This document shows positions 14,056 through 22,137 of a stretch of DNA of 22,877 nt, piece after piece. The stretch comes from Archaeoglobaceae archaeon (GTDB lineage Archaea; Halobacteriota; Archaeoglobi; Archaeoglobales; JdFR-42), in the NCBI GenBank assembly GCA_015523685.1, contig WAJW01000142.1, forward strand, positions 1 through 22,877, written 5' to 3'. A program made the translations under genes and the position numbers. The stretch's first letter is position 1, and each line of letters opens with the position of its first letter. The notes below the pieces were generated by a model. The model did no database searches. It was not told the origin of the DNA and saw only the letters and a program-made list of their open reading frames with translations.

Positions 14056-14343
14056 TCACCTTCTTCCTCTCCTGAGAATCTGCAGTACCCTTTTTATCCT
14101 GTCCTCCGGCCTGAAATTTATGAGATCTCCACTCACCCTAACCCTGTGGTTATTAAAATTGAACAGGAATGTATTTCCCTTCTTTGATACCTTTTTCAGG
14201 CCATTCCTTCCCTCAATCACAATCATGTTCTTTGTCTCATCCACAACCTTCCCCTCGATACCTTCCAGATATCTGTTTGCGCTCTTCTCAACCCTGACTT
14301 CAAGGCCTATGAGCTCATGAGCTATAATCATATCCGGTTTCAT
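14056..14343 (-). CDS. rnp1: Ribonuclease P protein component 1 (Rpp29/Pop4 homologue)
   Basis: A 95-residue protein subunit of archaeal RNase P, which removes tRNA 5' leaders. The Sm-like beta barrel starts with [20 protein letters not shown] and continues [20 protein letters not shown]; the C-terminal basic helix [15 protein letters not shown] contacts RNA or the Rpp21 partner. The size is normal. ATG 14343 overlaps the uL29 stop (ATGA). In many euryarchaea a SUI1 gene separates uL29 and this gene; here they overlap directly, so SUI1 must be elsewhere. The C-terminal AGG-TGA forms the Shine-Dalgarno core of uS17. Confidence 0.94.
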   Translation of the reverse strand: MKPDMIIAHELIGLEVRVEKSANRYLEGIEGKVVDETKNMIVIEGRNGLKKVSKKGNTFLFNFNNHRVRVSGDLINFRPEDRIKRVLQILRRGRR

Positions 14344-14540
14344 TCTGACTCCTCCCTGATTGCGGTTTTCAGCCTCGCTATCGACCTTCTTATCTCCCTG
14401 ACTCTACCCGGATTTTCAAGGGCTCCACCTGATTTAACCAGACTCCAGTCTCTAAGAAGCTCGTTTTCGAGTTCGTAGAGCCTTTTTCTTTTTTCTTCCA
14501 GGCTCATTTTCCTGATGTCACTCATTCGAAGTATTGCCAT
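14340..14540 (-). CDS. rpl29: Large ribosomal subunit protein uL29
   Basis: A 66-residue two-helix uL29 near the exit tunnel, where nascent-chain factors bind. It shows LRMSDIRKMSLEEKRKRLYE and ELLRDWSLVKSGGALENPGR followed by VREIRRSIARLKTAIRE, the family's antiparallel helices. The open frame runs 50 codons further upstream, but those are an out-of-frame reading of the uS3 tail. ATG 14540 is 5 nt after GGGTGA inside uS3, so the two genes overlap by 23 nt. ATG 14525 is a less likely alternative. Confidence 0.95.
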   Translation of the reverse strand: MAILRMSDIRKMSLEEKRKRLYELENELLRDWSLVKSGGALENPGRVREIRRSIARLKTAIREESE

Positions 14541-15309
14541 TTTCCTCACCCTCCTCTGCCCGGGTCTCTTCCTTTTCTTCCACTTTCTTTTCCTGTGCAC
14601 TGTCTGAAGCTTTTTCTCTCGTCTCTTTTTCCCCGTTCTCCTCTTTTTTCTGCTCTTCCTGCTCGACTTTCTTTTCAGGTATCTCTTCAACCTCTTCCGA
14701 CCCTTCCATCACACCTTCCTTCAAAATCTGGAACGAATCGGGCATAACCACATCGGGCGGAATGATCCTGACTCTGACACCCAGAACCCCGAGTTTTTTG
14801 ATGGCGGTTGCAAACCCTTCTATAACGAGATCATCTGCTGGCTGTCCAGCATGCTTCATAGTTCCAGCAATCATTTTTTCAGTTCTCGCCCTCGGGCCTG
14901 TTAGCTTTCCACTGATGGTTATTTCACACCCTTTGGCACCTGCATCCATTATCCTCTGGAGTATGGTATGGCCTGCCCTTCTGAAGTACCAGCCCCTCTC
15001 AAGGGCTCTTGCAAGCATGGATGCCATAAGCTGAGGATTGAGATTTGGGTTTTCAATTTCCCTCACATCGATCTGCGGATTTTCCATCCCGTAAATATCC
15101 TGAAGATCCTGTGTCAGCCTTTTAATTCTCCTTCCACCTCTCCCTATTATCAGCCCTGGTCTCTCCGCATAAACAATAACCTGTGTACCGAGAGGCGTTC
15201 TGTTTATCCTCACTCCACCAAATCCAGCAGATTCAAGCTCTTTCCTCAGGTACTCCATCACCTGAACCCTCTTAAGTCCGTCCTCAACGAATTTTCTCTC
15301 GACCGCCAT
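14518..15309 (-). CDS. rps3: Small ribosomal subunit protein uS3 with long acidic tail
   Basis: A 263-residue uS3. The N-terminal KH domain has the GxxG loop in PGLIIGRGGRRIKRL (about 50-64), which faces the mRNA entry channel. The C-terminal uS3 domain (about 90-190) includes AGHTILQRIMDAGAKGCEIT, ISGKLTGPRARTEKMIAG and GVRVRIIPPDVVMPD. The last 60 or so residues (about 203-263) are a low-complexity Glu/Lys-rich tail ending GNTSNE, longer than in minimal archaeal uS3 and probably disordered. The ATG overlaps the uL22 stop (TAATG) with GAGGTG 4 nt upstream. The tail coding region also carries the start and ribosome-binding site of uL29. Confidence 0.97.
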   Translation of the reverse strand: MAVERKFVEDGLKRVQVMEYLRKELESAGFGGVRINRTPLGTQVIVYAERPGLIIGRGGRRIKRLTQDLQDIYGMENPQIDVREIENPNLNPQLMASMLARALERGWYFRRAGHTILQRIMDAGAKGCEITISGKLTGPRARTEKMIAGTMKHAGQPADDLVIEGFATAIKKLGVLGVRVRIIPPDVVMPDSFQILKEGVMEGSEEVEEIPEKKVEQEEQKKEENGEKETREKASDSAQEKKVEEKEETRAEEGEENGNTSNE

Positions 15310-15770
15310 TATTGCACCTCTTCAACAATCACTTCCACTGTTGTAAGAGTATTGTTAAATGGAGTTGCCCTTCCAAAGGCTCTTGGAAGGATACCACGAA
15401 TCACCCGGCCTTTTTTAGCCTGTATATGCCTTATGATCATGTTTTCCGGATCGAGACCCTTGTATTCGGCATTGCCTTCAGCATTTCTCAGAACCTTCAG
15501 GATCTCACGGGCAGCCTTCTGGGGATACCTTCCGGCATACCATCTGTCAAGCCCTCTCCTGTGTCCGACATCCCGCTTGTATTTCCTGAAAGGCACGGCT
15601 CTTCTGGCCTTTATAACATCCTCGAGGTATTCCTTTGCCTCCTGCAGTTTCATCCCCCTTATCTCCCTGCATATCTCAACCGCATGTTTGAAGGATATGT
15701 CCATCTCGTAACCCATTGCCCTTGCAGTCCTGTCCTTTTCCAGTTCAACTGAATACTCGATTTTTGCCAT
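15309..15770 (-). CDS. rpl22: Large ribosomal subunit protein uL22
   Basis: A 153-residue uL22 lining the exit tunnel. Landmarks are [20 protein letters not shown] near the start, [20 protein letters not shown], the basic [20 protein letters not shown] and [22 protein letters not shown], and the hairpin region [25 protein letters not shown] that reaches into the tunnel. The extra upstream codons to GTG 15779 are rejected because they overlap the Shine-Dalgarno site; ATG 15770 is 5 nt after AAGTGA, formed by the uS19 AAG-TGA end. Confidence 0.97.
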   Translation of the reverse strand: MAKIEYSVELEKDRTARAMGYEMDISFKHAVEICREIRGMKLQEAKEYLEDVIKARRAVPFRKYKRDVGHRRGLDRWYAGRYPQKAAREILKVLRNAEGNAEYKGLDPENMIIRHIQAKKGRVIRGILPRAFGRATPFNNTLTTVEVIVEEVQ

Positions 15771-15775
15771 GGCTC

Positions 15776-16180
15776 TCACTTCAGAGGTACATATTTACTC
15801 GATCTGGTCGCACCAACCCCGGGACCGGAGTGCTTTATAAACTTTCGTGTCTGTGTAAATTCACCTAAATAGTGTCCTATCATCTCGGGTTTGATCTCAA
15901 CTCTCTCAAAATACCTTCCATTGTGGATTTCAACAACCTTTCCCACCATCTCAGGAAGTACAATCATGTCTCTCAGGTGAGTTCTTGCAGATCCTTTCTT
16001 CCTCAATTTTCTCAACAGCTTCTCCTCATGTTCCTTCAGGCCTCTTTTCAGTTTTCTTCTCTGTCTCGCTGGAAACAGCTCTGCCAGTTCATCCAGGGGC
16101 ATTTTTATGAGCTCATCAAGCTCTTTTCCTCTGTATTTGAATTCCCTTACCCTCTGTATTTTTGTCTTCTTTTTGGCCAT
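15776..16180 (-). CDS. rps19: Small ribosomal subunit protein uS19
   Basis: A 134-residue uS19 in the head of the small subunit near the A site. The N-terminal archaeal extension ([33 protein letters not shown]) is followed by the core from about residue 65: [32 protein letters not shown] and [23 protein letters not shown] 16180 is 6 nt after AGAGGTGA. TTG 16183 just before it is possible but spaced only 3 nt. The AGG-TGA within that site is the end of uL2. Confidence 0.97.
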   Translation of the reverse strand: MAKKKTKIQRVREFKYRGKELDELIKMPLDELAELFPARQRRKLKRGLKEHEEKLLRKLRKKGSARTHLRDMIVLPEMVGKVVEIHNGRYFERVEIKPEMIGHYLGEFTQTRKFIKHSGPGVGATRSSKYVPLK

Positions 16181-16186
16181 CAAGCC

Positions 16187-16900
16187 TCACCTCTTCCCTG
16201 TCCTCCTGGCTGCTATGCTCCCGACTTTCCTGCCAGGTGGCGCGTTCCTTGAAGATGTTTTCGGCTTTCCTGTGTGCTGATGATTGCCCCCGCCAAATGG
16301 ATGATCCACAGAGTTCATGGCAACACCTCTCACTCTCGGATACTTGCCTGCCCTTGCTTTCATCCTGTGGTACTTCTTCCCCGCTTTTACAAAGGGCTTG
16401 TCTATCCTTCCGCCACCCGCAACAACACCTATGGTCGCCATACATCTGGAATTGAACCACTTCAACTTCCCGCTTGGCATCTGAACGAGAGACCTTCCGC
16501 TCTCATGAGCTATGAGAATTGCATACACACCTGAAGCTCTCGCGAATTTTCCTCCATCTCCGGGAACTGATTCAATATTGCACACGGGGGTCCCCTCGGG
16601 TATCCTGGATATTGGCAGGGTATTCCCGGGCTTTATGCTGGCCTCATAGCCGCATTCAATCCGGTCGCCAACACCAACTCCCTCCGGCACAAGAACGTAT
16701 TCTTCCTCACCGGATTCCGTTCTGACGAGAGCTATGGGAGTGCTCCTTGCCGGATCATGAACTATATCCACCACTTCTGCCCTTACAGTCTGACCTCTGT
16801 CCACCTTAAGATGTTTCAGATCTGCTTTGTATCTGTGAGATGGAGCCCTGTATGTTGGGGTTCCCCTTCCCCTGTTCTGCGATATAATTCTCTTCCCCAT
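16187..16900 (-). CDS. rpl2: Large ribosomal subunit protein uL2
   Basis: A 237-residue uL2, which is needed for subunit joining and lies next to the peptidyl transferase centre. Landmarks are [20 protein letters not shown] at the start, the OB-fold with [20 protein letters not shown], the SH3-like domain with [22 protein letters not shown] and [20 protein letters not shown], and the C-terminal [20 protein letters not shown] loop containing the conserved histidine. ATG 16900 is 4 nt after GAGGTGA, which starts right after the uL23 stop. Length is normal for archaea. Confidence 0.98.
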   Translation of the reverse strand: MGKRIISQNRGRGTPTYRAPSHRYKADLKHLKVDRGQTVRAEVVDIVHDPARSTPIALVRTESGEEEYVLVPEGVGVGDRIECGYEASIKPGNTLPISRIPEGTPVCNIESVPGDGGKFARASGVYAILIAHESGRSLVQMPSGKLKWFNSRCMATIGVVAGGGRIDKPFVKAGKKYHRMKARAGKYPRVRGVAMNSVDHPFGGGNHQHTGKPKTSSRNAPPGRKVGSIAARRTGKR

Positions 16901-16909
16901 ACGATCACC

Positions 16910-17155
16910 TCAGTACACTCCCAGAGAGGATAGTATCTCCTCAGCTGAGAATTCATCATCAAGTCTTATGTACGCCTTCTTTTCACCCCGCGGGGTGATA
17001 GCAGTTCTGACCTTTACTACCCTCACGTTAAACCGCCTCTCCATTTCTTCCCGGATGTCCTTTTTGGTTGCATTCATGTCCACTATGGCCTGAAGGGTAT
17101 TCCTTGCCAGATCCGAGGTACTTTTTTCGGTTACAAGAAAGCTCTTTATGATCAT
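16910..17155 (-). CDS. rpl23: Large ribosomal subunit protein uL23
   Basis: An 81-residue uL23, the exit-tunnel protein that docks SRP and SecY. It starts IIKSFLVTEKSTSDLARNTL, with the conserved TEK near the start, followed by VDMNATKKDIREEMERRFNV and VVKVRTAITPRGEKKAYIRL. This is the short archaeal form. ATG 17155 overlaps the uL4 stop (ATGA) and GGAGGGT precedes it, so translation is coupled to uL4. Confidence 0.97.
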   Translation of the reverse strand: MIIKSFLVTEKSTSDLARNTLQAIVDMNATKKDIREEMERRFNVRVVKVRTAITPRGEKKAYIRLDDEFSAEEILSSLGVY

Positions 17156-17904
17156 TTCAAACCCTCCAGGTACGAGACGGCCGATTCCGTCCAGAGAGTG
17201 AGCCTTCCGGGATGTGTCCCCGGTGCCAGAAGTTCCACATTGAGGTCCTTAACCTTGGTCACATCTACACCGGGGAGATTCCTTGCTCCCTTCAAAATAC
17301 CCCTCTCTTCTCCAACAACAATGAGGAGACTTTTTTTACCTTTGTACCTTCTGCCTCGCATCTTGCCTTTTCCCGCTCTTATTTTCCTGCCTTTTTCAGC
17401 CCTTTCAACATCACCATAGATGCCCAGAGCTTTAAGAACTTCAACAACATCCTTTGTTTTCTTCATTTCCTGAAATTCATCAACCACAATCTTCGGAAGG
17501 TCTCCGTCAAACACATGACCTCTCTTCAAAACAATATCCCTGTTCGCAGTAGCTGATATGGCTGAATAGAGGGCCATCCTCTTTTCCTTCCTGTTTATCT
17601 TCTCATAATACTTCTTCTCAACTTTTGGTGGATGTGCCCTTCTCCCTCCAACAGCCTGAGGAACTATAGCCGCTCTCCTTCCCGTTTTTATACGGGGAAC
17701 TCTTGCAACTCCATATCCCGGACCCCAGTTCTCTGCGGAAGAGTCCATTCCAGCAAGCCTGCTGACTCCATACGGCTGTCTTCTGTGGGACTGAAGTGCA
17801 AGGACTGCTTTTTTTATCAGGTCCGGTCTGTATTCAAATCTGAATACAGGCGGTTCTTTTATCTCTTTTGCAACCTTTCCGTCAAGATCATAAACCTTCG
17901 CCAT
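17152..17904 (-). CDS. rpl4: Large ribosomal subunit protein uL4
   Basis: A 250-residue uL4 of archaeal/eukaryotic type. The long tunnel-lining loop is at about 45-95, with RLAGMDSSAENWGPGYGVAR, VPRIKTGRRAAIVPQAVGGR and RAHPPKVEKKYYEKINRKEK. The globular part contains ALYSAISATANRDIVLKRGH, MRGRRYKGKKSLLIVVGEER and NLPGVDVTKVKDLNVELLAP. The frame extends to GTG 17913, but ATG 17904 gives the family start MAKVYDLDGK and is 5 nt after GGTGT, one base beyond the uL3 stop. Confidence 0.97.
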   Translation of the reverse strand: MAKVYDLDGKVAKEIKEPPVFRFEYRPDLIKKAVLALQSHRRQPYGVSRLAGMDSSAENWGPGYGVARVPRIKTGRRAAIVPQAVGGRRAHPPKVEKKYYEKINRKEKRMALYSAISATANRDIVLKRGHVFDGDLPKIVVDEFQEMKKTKDVVEVLKALGIYGDVERAEKGRKIRAGKGKMRGRRYKGKKSLLIVVGEERGILKGARNLPGVDVTKVKDLNVELLAPGTHPGRLTLWTESAVSYLEGLK

Positions 17905-17905
17905 T

Positions 17906-18922
17906 TCACACACCCTGTTTCGATGCTGTGCTCATATAAACCATGTTTGGTTTTCCTTCGAACTTTCTGGTGGGTCTCATCGGGTCCCTCAACCGTATCA
18001 ACCGTTTAACCGGCCCCGGTATGGAGCCGTGAATGAGGCAGTAATCACTCCTTACAACGCCATAGTGCAGAAATCCACCTTTGGGGGTTATTTCACTTCC
18101 ATTCTCCCCGATAGAAATTATCCTTTTATTGTACTCAGTTCTCTGGTGGTATCCCATCTGTCCTGCCTGTGGAACCGTCCACCTGACCCTGTGTGGATTC
18201 CAGGGGCCAAGATTTCCGATCCTTCTGTGCTTGCTCGATCTTGCATGCTTTGCATCGAGGGTTATCACACCCCACCTCTTCACCGGTCCCTGAAATCCCT
18301 TGCCCTTCGTAACAGATACAACATCCACAAGCTTTCCTTCTTCAAATACATCTCCTATTCTGATTTCTTTCCCCAGAGTTTCAAATGCATAATCAAGAAC
18401 AGATGAAATGTCACCACCTATCTTTACCTCCATTATCTCAGGAGTTTTCTTTGGAACGCCTGTTATGAGGTAGGGTTGTGTATGGATTATTGCCCTGACC
18501 TGTGCGATGTCTTCTCTTCCCCTGAGCTCTTCAAGGTCCTTTTCAGGATCAGATGACGGTTTTAATCCTGATATCTTACACCCGGTTCTCCTCTCGATTT
18601 CAGGATTGAGGTTATCACTCCATCTCTCATAAGCGATTTTCAACCCATAAACAGACCTTTCATAAACCCGTATTCCGGCCACCCTGACAGGTGGGGTTTC
18701 TATCACAGTTACAGGTACAGAAATCTCCATTCCCTGTGTGGGACTGTTGGGCCTGTCGTCAACAATTATGCAGTGAGTCATCCCTGCCTTGTAGCCGGCA
18801 AATCCCTGAAGCCTCGGTTCACCGGAGTAATCAGGCCAGCTTCTTATTCTGGGAACTTCAGATTTTGCTCTTTTCCTTGGACTGAAAGCCAGAGAGCCTC
18901 TTCTGGGTCTGTGTGTTTTCAT
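17906..18922 (-). CDS. rpl3: Large ribosomal subunit protein uL3
   Basis: A 338-residue uL3, one of the first proteins to bind 23S rRNA and close to the peptidyl transferase centre. The N-terminus has HRPRRGSLAFSPRKRAKSEV; FAGYKAGMTHCIIVDDRPNS leads into the beta barrel; KGKGFQGPVKRWGVITLDAK and RRIGNLGPWNPHRVRWTVPQ with AGQMGYHQRTEYNKRI form the long finger toward the active centre. ATG 18922 is 4 nt after AAGGTGG, in which AGG-TGG-TAG ends the SPOUT gene. Length is typical for archaea. Confidence 0.98.
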   Translation of the reverse strand: MKTHRPRRGSLAFSPRKRAKSEVPRIRSWPDYSGEPRLQGFAGYKAGMTHCIIVDDRPNSPTQGMEISVPVTVIETPPVRVAGIRVYERSVYGLKIAYERWSDNLNPEIERRTGCKISGLKPSSDPEKDLEELRGREDIAQVRAIIHTQPYLITGVPKKTPEIMEVKIGGDISSVLDYAFETLGKEIRIGDVFEEGKLVDVVSVTKGKGFQGPVKRWGVITLDAKHARSSKHRRIGNLGPWNPHRVRWTVPQAGQMGYHQRTEYNKRIISIGENGSEITPKGGFLHYGVVRSDYCLIHGSIPGPVKRLIRLRDPMRPTRKFEGKPNMVYMSTASKQGV

Positions 18923-18923
18923 T

Positions 18924-19703
18924 CTACCACCTTACTAAATTGATTATTGACAGAGCGGAATAAACCGCCTCTTCTGTCCTCACGGTCTCCGTTCCCTGTT
19001 CCGGAATAAAATTTCCGCATATTCCTCTCAGCTCCACACCCGCTTTTTTTGCAATTTCGAAGACACCCCTTTTTGGAGAGCCGAACACGATACAGACCTC
19101 ATCTTTTCCCCTCAAATACTCACTCAGTTCCCTCAGATCCACCACGGGACACTTTCTGGATGAGATTATCAGGTTTTTCTTCTCCAGATCCGAGATGCTG
19201 ACCCTTTCCACTTTGTATCCCCAGTATCGCGGGGGTTCCGCCGGCTCCACTTCCAGCGGGGTCTTCGAACAGACCCTGACGGTTACACGTCCCTCCCCGG
19301 TCTCACCTTTCAGGAGGGCGGGGCTTTCCACACCGATATCAACCCTCACGCGTCCGTCAGGACCTACCTTTGCGTATCCTTCACGGATTTCGCCAACCCT
19401 CAAATCCCGTATCCTCTTTTTTACGGGATGGTGAGGGGTTCTCAGGGGGGGAAGTACCCCTACATATTTTAAACTTTCTTTTATCGGTATCAGCCTCTTC
19501 CTGAGATACTGGGGCATTTCCATGTACTCCAGTATCCCGGATATGAGATGGCTTTCCTCCACTTCCGTATCCAGATATATATAAACTTTACTCACCCTGA
19601 ATACCGCAAGAGCCCTTCCTATCAGGCCTACCTTGTAGGTTTTTATTTTCCAATCTGCTGAATCCTCCAGAAATGATGAAGGAATAGCTATCGAGAGCTC
19701 CAT
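18924..19703 (-). CDS. SPOUT-class RNA methyltransferase (DUF171/C9orf114 family)
   Basis: This 259-residue protein is the archaeal homologue of the MTH1/C9orf114 SPOUT methyltransferases (Pfam Methyltrn_RNA_3). The first strand and helix are ELSIAIPSSFLEDSADWKIKTYKVGLIGRA. YIYLDTEVEESHLISGILEYME precedes PQYLRKRLIPIKESLKYVGVLPPLRTPHHP, the family's best-conserved block. An inserted OB-like beta domain lies at about 100-155. The trefoil-knot cofactor site is at the C-terminus, with VCIVFGSPKRGVFEIAKKAG and NFIPEQGTETVRTEEAVYSALSIIN. The target is probably rRNA, as the gene heads the S10 operon in many archaea. ATG 19703 has a GGAGGTGT site about 10 nt upstream, longer than usual here; ATG 19730 is an alternative. 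Confidence 0.9.
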   Translation of the reverse strand: MELSIAIPSSFLEDSADWKIKTYKVGLIGRALAVFRVSKVYIYLDTEVEESHLISGILEYMEMPQYLRKRLIPIKESLKYVGVLPPLRTPHHPVKKRIRDLRVGEIREGYAKVGPDGRVRVDIGVESPALLKGETGEGRVTVRVCSKTPLEVEPAEPPRYWGYKVERVSISDLEKKNLIISSRKCPVVDLRELSEYLRGKDEVCIVFGSPKRGVFEIAKKAGVELRGICGNFIPEQGTETVRTEEAVYSALSIINLVRW

Positions 19704-19778
19704 AATTTCAGAGACACCTCCGGGTTGCATTAATTGCTTTGTCTGAAAAGGGATGGGATGAAAATCATCTGGCATTAC

Positions 19779-19786
19779 CAATTAAA
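19779..19786 (-). promoter_or_regulatory. Candidate TATA box for the ribosomal protein operon
   Basis: On the minus strand TTTAATTG, preceded by the A-rich GAAAAAA, lies in the 108-base gap between the HPS/RraA stop and the SPOUT start. Transcription would start near 19758, giving a leader of about 55 nt. It is the only AT-rich box in the gap, so it is the best candidate, but the match to the archaeal consensus is only fair. Confidence 0.4.
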
Positions 19787-19811
19787 TTTTTTCAATCGAT
19801 TTGCAGTCAGT

Positions 19812-21110
19812 CTATTTTTTCTCCCATTTGTAGAGTTCGGTTATCTCTGCAAGTGTTTTTCCTCTTTTTATCTCCTCTCTCACCCTCTCCTCATGCTTTT
19901 TAACCTCCAGAGATCTCCTGGCAATTTCGTAGGCCCTTTCCTTTGGAATAACCATGACTCCATTATCATCTCCAACGATCCAGTCACCCGGCCTGACTTC
20001 AAGCCCTCCACACACGATCCTTGAATTTATCTCTCCGAATCCCTTAGGTTCTCCAGCATTGGGCACAATTTCCCTTGCAAAAACAGGAAATTCTATTTCT
20101 TCAATCTCCTCTATATCCCTTACAGGCCCGTCAATGACAACCCCTGCTATTCCCTTGTTTTTACAGCTTCTGGAAGCGAGAGCACCCCAGGGGGCAACCT
20201 TGCCCGGACAGTATATCACTATGACATCCCCTTCTCCGGCAACATCTATCGCTTCAACGGGTTTGGCCCAGTCACCTTCGAAACTCTGAACCGTAACTGC
20301 CCTTCCCACCATTTTAATACCCCTCATCATGGGTTTGATACCATCCATGGGAGGCTGTCTGTGCATGGCATCTGAGATGTTCGGTGTTGAAACCTTCATC
20401 AGAATCTCTCTGATCTCCTTTTCAACATCTCTTCTTTCCCTTCTGATCTCTCCTCTTTTCGATGCCTCATCAATCGCCCTTCTAACAGCCAGGGCCGATT
20501 TTTTCACATCGGCCGATTTAACTATATTGCTACCCACAATCACGATGTCGGCCCCGAGGGAAACACATTCCGCCGCAGTGGATGCATCGAGACCACCTGC
20601 AACCGCTAGGGGGATGCTGACCTCGTCCACAATCTTCTTGAGTAACTCAGAGGTTTCCTTTCCCACCATCTGCTGATCTATCCCCACATGCACATTGATG
20701 TAGTCCATTCCCATCTCCTCCAGTTCCTTTGCTCTGCTGAGAGGATCAGGAGTGTTTATAAGATCTGCCATGAGTTCAACACCGTATTTTCTCCCAGCCC
20801 TTATGGCCTCCCTTAGAGTTGAGTCATCCGAAAGGGCAAGAATCATAACTATGCTCGCCCCTGATTTCCCGGCCATCTCAACCTCAAGGGCGCCGGTATC
20901 AATGGTTTTCATGTCCGCGAGGATCTTTCTATCCGGGAATTCTTCCCTCAACCTCCTCAGTACATCCATTCCTTCACTTTTTATGAGAGGAGTCCCTGCC
21001 TCTATCCAGTCAACTCCACCTTCCACAGCTTCTCTTGCAATCTGTATTGCCCTATCAAGCTCGACAAGGTCCAGTGCCACCTGAAGAACGGGTCTTTCAA
21101 ACTTTACCAC
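19812..21110 (-). CDS. Bifunctional 3-hexulose-6-phosphate synthase / RraA-like protein
   Basis: A 432-residue fusion. Residues 1-212 are a TIM-barrel hexulose-6-phosphate synthase: [17 protein letters not shown] at the start, [11 protein letters not shown] with the Asp66/Lys68/Asp71 catalytic set, [11 protein letters not shown] and [14 protein letters not shown]. Residues 225-432 are an RraA/HMG-aldolase-like domain with STPNISDAM and [14 protein letters not shown], where the R-D pair matches the metal/substrate motif of that family. In archaea lacking the oxidative pentose pathway, HPS and PHI run in reverse to make ribulose 5-phosphate and formaldehyde; this is established for thermococci and likely here. 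No phosphohexuloisomerase gene is in the window. GTG 21110 is 7 nt after GGGTGA. The role of the RraA half is uncertain. Confidence 0.93.
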   Translation of the reverse strand: MVKFERPVLQVALDLVELDRAIQIAREAVEGGVDWIEAGTPLIKSEGMDVLRRLREEFPDRKILADMKTIDTGALEVEMAGKSGASIVMILALSDDSTLREAIRAGRKYGVELMADLINTPDPLSRAKELEEMGMDYINVHVGIDQQMVGKETSELLKKIVDEVSIPLAVAGGLDASTAAECVSLGADIVIVGSNIVKSADVKKSALAVRRAIDEASKRGEIRRERRDVEKEIREILMKVSTPNISDAMHRQPPMDGIKPMMRGIKMVGRAVTVQSFEGDWAKPVEAIDVAGEGDVIVIYCPGKVAPWGALASRSCKNKGIAGVVIDGPVRDIEEIEEIEFPVFAREIVPNAGEPKGFGEINSRIVCGGLEVRPGDWIVGDDNGVMVIPKERAYEIARRSLEVKKHEERVREEIKRGKTLAEITELYKWEKK

Positions 21111-21112
21111 AA

Positions 21113-21517
21113 TCAGCTCACCCTTTTACCCGCATTCTCCCCGGGCGTGAGATCATATATCTCGTCTATATGAATTTTAACCGCATATCTGGGTTTTGGG
21201 AGATTCATCGGAAGTTTTTCTATAAACTCGACCATCCTTTCATAAAGATCTCCCGAGTCAATGAGTTCAGCTGTTCCCTTGATCTGTATACCCTTAAAAC
21301 CCTTTGAATCAACGAATGCAACCGCGATCCGGGGATTTTTTTTCAGGTTCTCCGTTGTTTTTCCCGGAAAAAGATCCGCATAAACGAGGTGCTCATTATC
21401 CAGAACCTGAATCGAGCCCTTTGTGACGACATTCGGGGTGCCATCCTCCGATGCGGTTGCGACAAATGCTGAATGTCTCTTTATAAATTCTATCTTTTCA
21501 TCATCCAGACCTGCCAT
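21113..21517 (-). CDS. Pyridoxamine-phosphate-oxidase-like flavin split-barrel protein
   Basis: A 134-residue protein of the FMN-binding split-barrel superfamily. The pattern is typical: [20 protein letters not shown] (about 17-36) for the first strands, [20 protein letters not shown] (about 43-62) with the KT/N turn contacting flavin phosphate, then RIAVAFVD and [15 protein letters not shown]. Relatives bind FMN, F420 or heme, and many are small oxidoreductases of unknown substrate. It need not make pyridoxal phosphate. ATG 21517 is 4 nt after CAGGTGA and near a TATA box at 21549-21557, so it starts a transcript continuing into the HPS/RraA gene 2 nt downstream. Confidence 0.88.
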   Translation of the reverse strand: MAGLDDEKIEFIKRHSAFVATASEDGTPNVVTKGSIQVLDNEHLVYADLFPGKTTENLKKNPRIAVAFVDSKGFKGIQIKGTAELIDSGDLYERMVEFIEKLPMNLPKPRYAVKIHIDEIYDLTPGENAGKRVS

Positions 21518-21548
21518 GTTATCACCTGATGAAATATTGATTCATGAG

Positions 21549-21557
21549 TATTTTAAA
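21549..21557 (-). promoter_or_regulatory. TATA box for the flavoprotein-HPS/RraA unit
   Basis: Minus-strand TTTAAAATA with an A-rich stretch before it lies about 32 nt upstream of ATG 21517. Expected transcription start is near 21526, giving a leader of about 10 nt that contains CAGGTGA. A minus-strand T-run at 21563-21568, just after the DUF99 stop, could end the upstream transcript. Confidence 0.6.
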
Positions 21558-21571
21558 TTTTGTAAAAAATA

Positions 21572-22120
21572 TTACCTTTTTCTGGATATGCCATGGATGG
21601 CGGATGATGCCAGCATGTGGGCAAGTCTCAGAGGTTCCGGTGTCAGGCCTTCAAAGGATGTTATCGAGATGAGCTTTCTGGCAGATTCCATGTCCACCCC
21701 CTTGAGCTGTAAATACATTCCATCTCCAGCGTAGACCACATCCCCGGCCTTTCTCATAATCTCGATCCTTCTGTCCCGTTCGCTCACATTTTTTAAAGCC
21801 CTTTCAATTCCATTCATGTCCGGTTTTCTCTTCATTAAAACGATCACCGGAACTCCAGACTCATCATGCAGTTTTTCAATATCTATAATATTGAAACCGG
21901 CCATTGTTATTCCATCAAGATAGATCGCACGAAGCTGTGATGACACCGGAGTTCTGGAGAGCAGATCAATGATCCTTTCAGTTGAATCCATTCCATCAAC
22001 CGATATTTCTGACATCATGAAAACTTCAGGGTATGTCCCCCTGCACACACACCCCGCCAGAACCCCTCTTTTCACATCAAAACTGTCATCAAATCCCGCA
22101 GTTCTGATAAACTTTTTCAT
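21572..22120 (-). CDS. DUF99 (UPF0215) family protein, possible endonuclease dU
   Basis: This 182-residue protein fits archaeal DUF99: RTAGFDDSFDVKRGVLAGCV at the start, where family members have the G-[IF]-DD motif, then YLDGITMAGFNIIDIEKLHD in the middle with the invariant D-G-x-x-x-A-G-F-N, then GVPVIVLMKRKPD, and a C-terminal helix with PEPLRLAHMLASSAIHGIS. The fold is related to endonuclease V (RNase H-like), and the Pfam name refers to an endonuclease acting on deoxyuridine-containing DNA; whether this member cuts DNA is not shown by sequence alone. The start lacks a clear Shine-Dalgarno site. It lies 17 nt after rpoL in the same direction. Confidence 0.88.
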   Translation of the reverse strand: MKKFIRTAGFDDSFDVKRGVLAGCVCRGTYPEVFMMSEISVDGMDSTERIIDLLSRTPVSSQLRAIYLDGITMAGFNIIDIEKLHDESGVPVIVLMKRKPDMNGIERALKNVSERDRRIEIMRKAGDVVYAGDGMYLQLKGVDMESARKLISITSFEGLTPEPLRLAHMLASSAIHGISRKR

Positions 22121-22137
22121 CGAATATGAATAGAGAT

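Noticed and set aside
14541..14690. Upstream 50 Lys/Arg-rich codons in frame with uL29
   Set aside because: They are an out-of-frame reading of the uS3 acidic tail; the GGGTGA site and the family N-terminus place the uL29 start at 14540.
14968..15711. 247-codon open frame on the + strand
   Set aside because: It lies antisense to uS3 and uL22, has no ribosome-binding site and no recognisable domain; antisense shadow of biased codon use.
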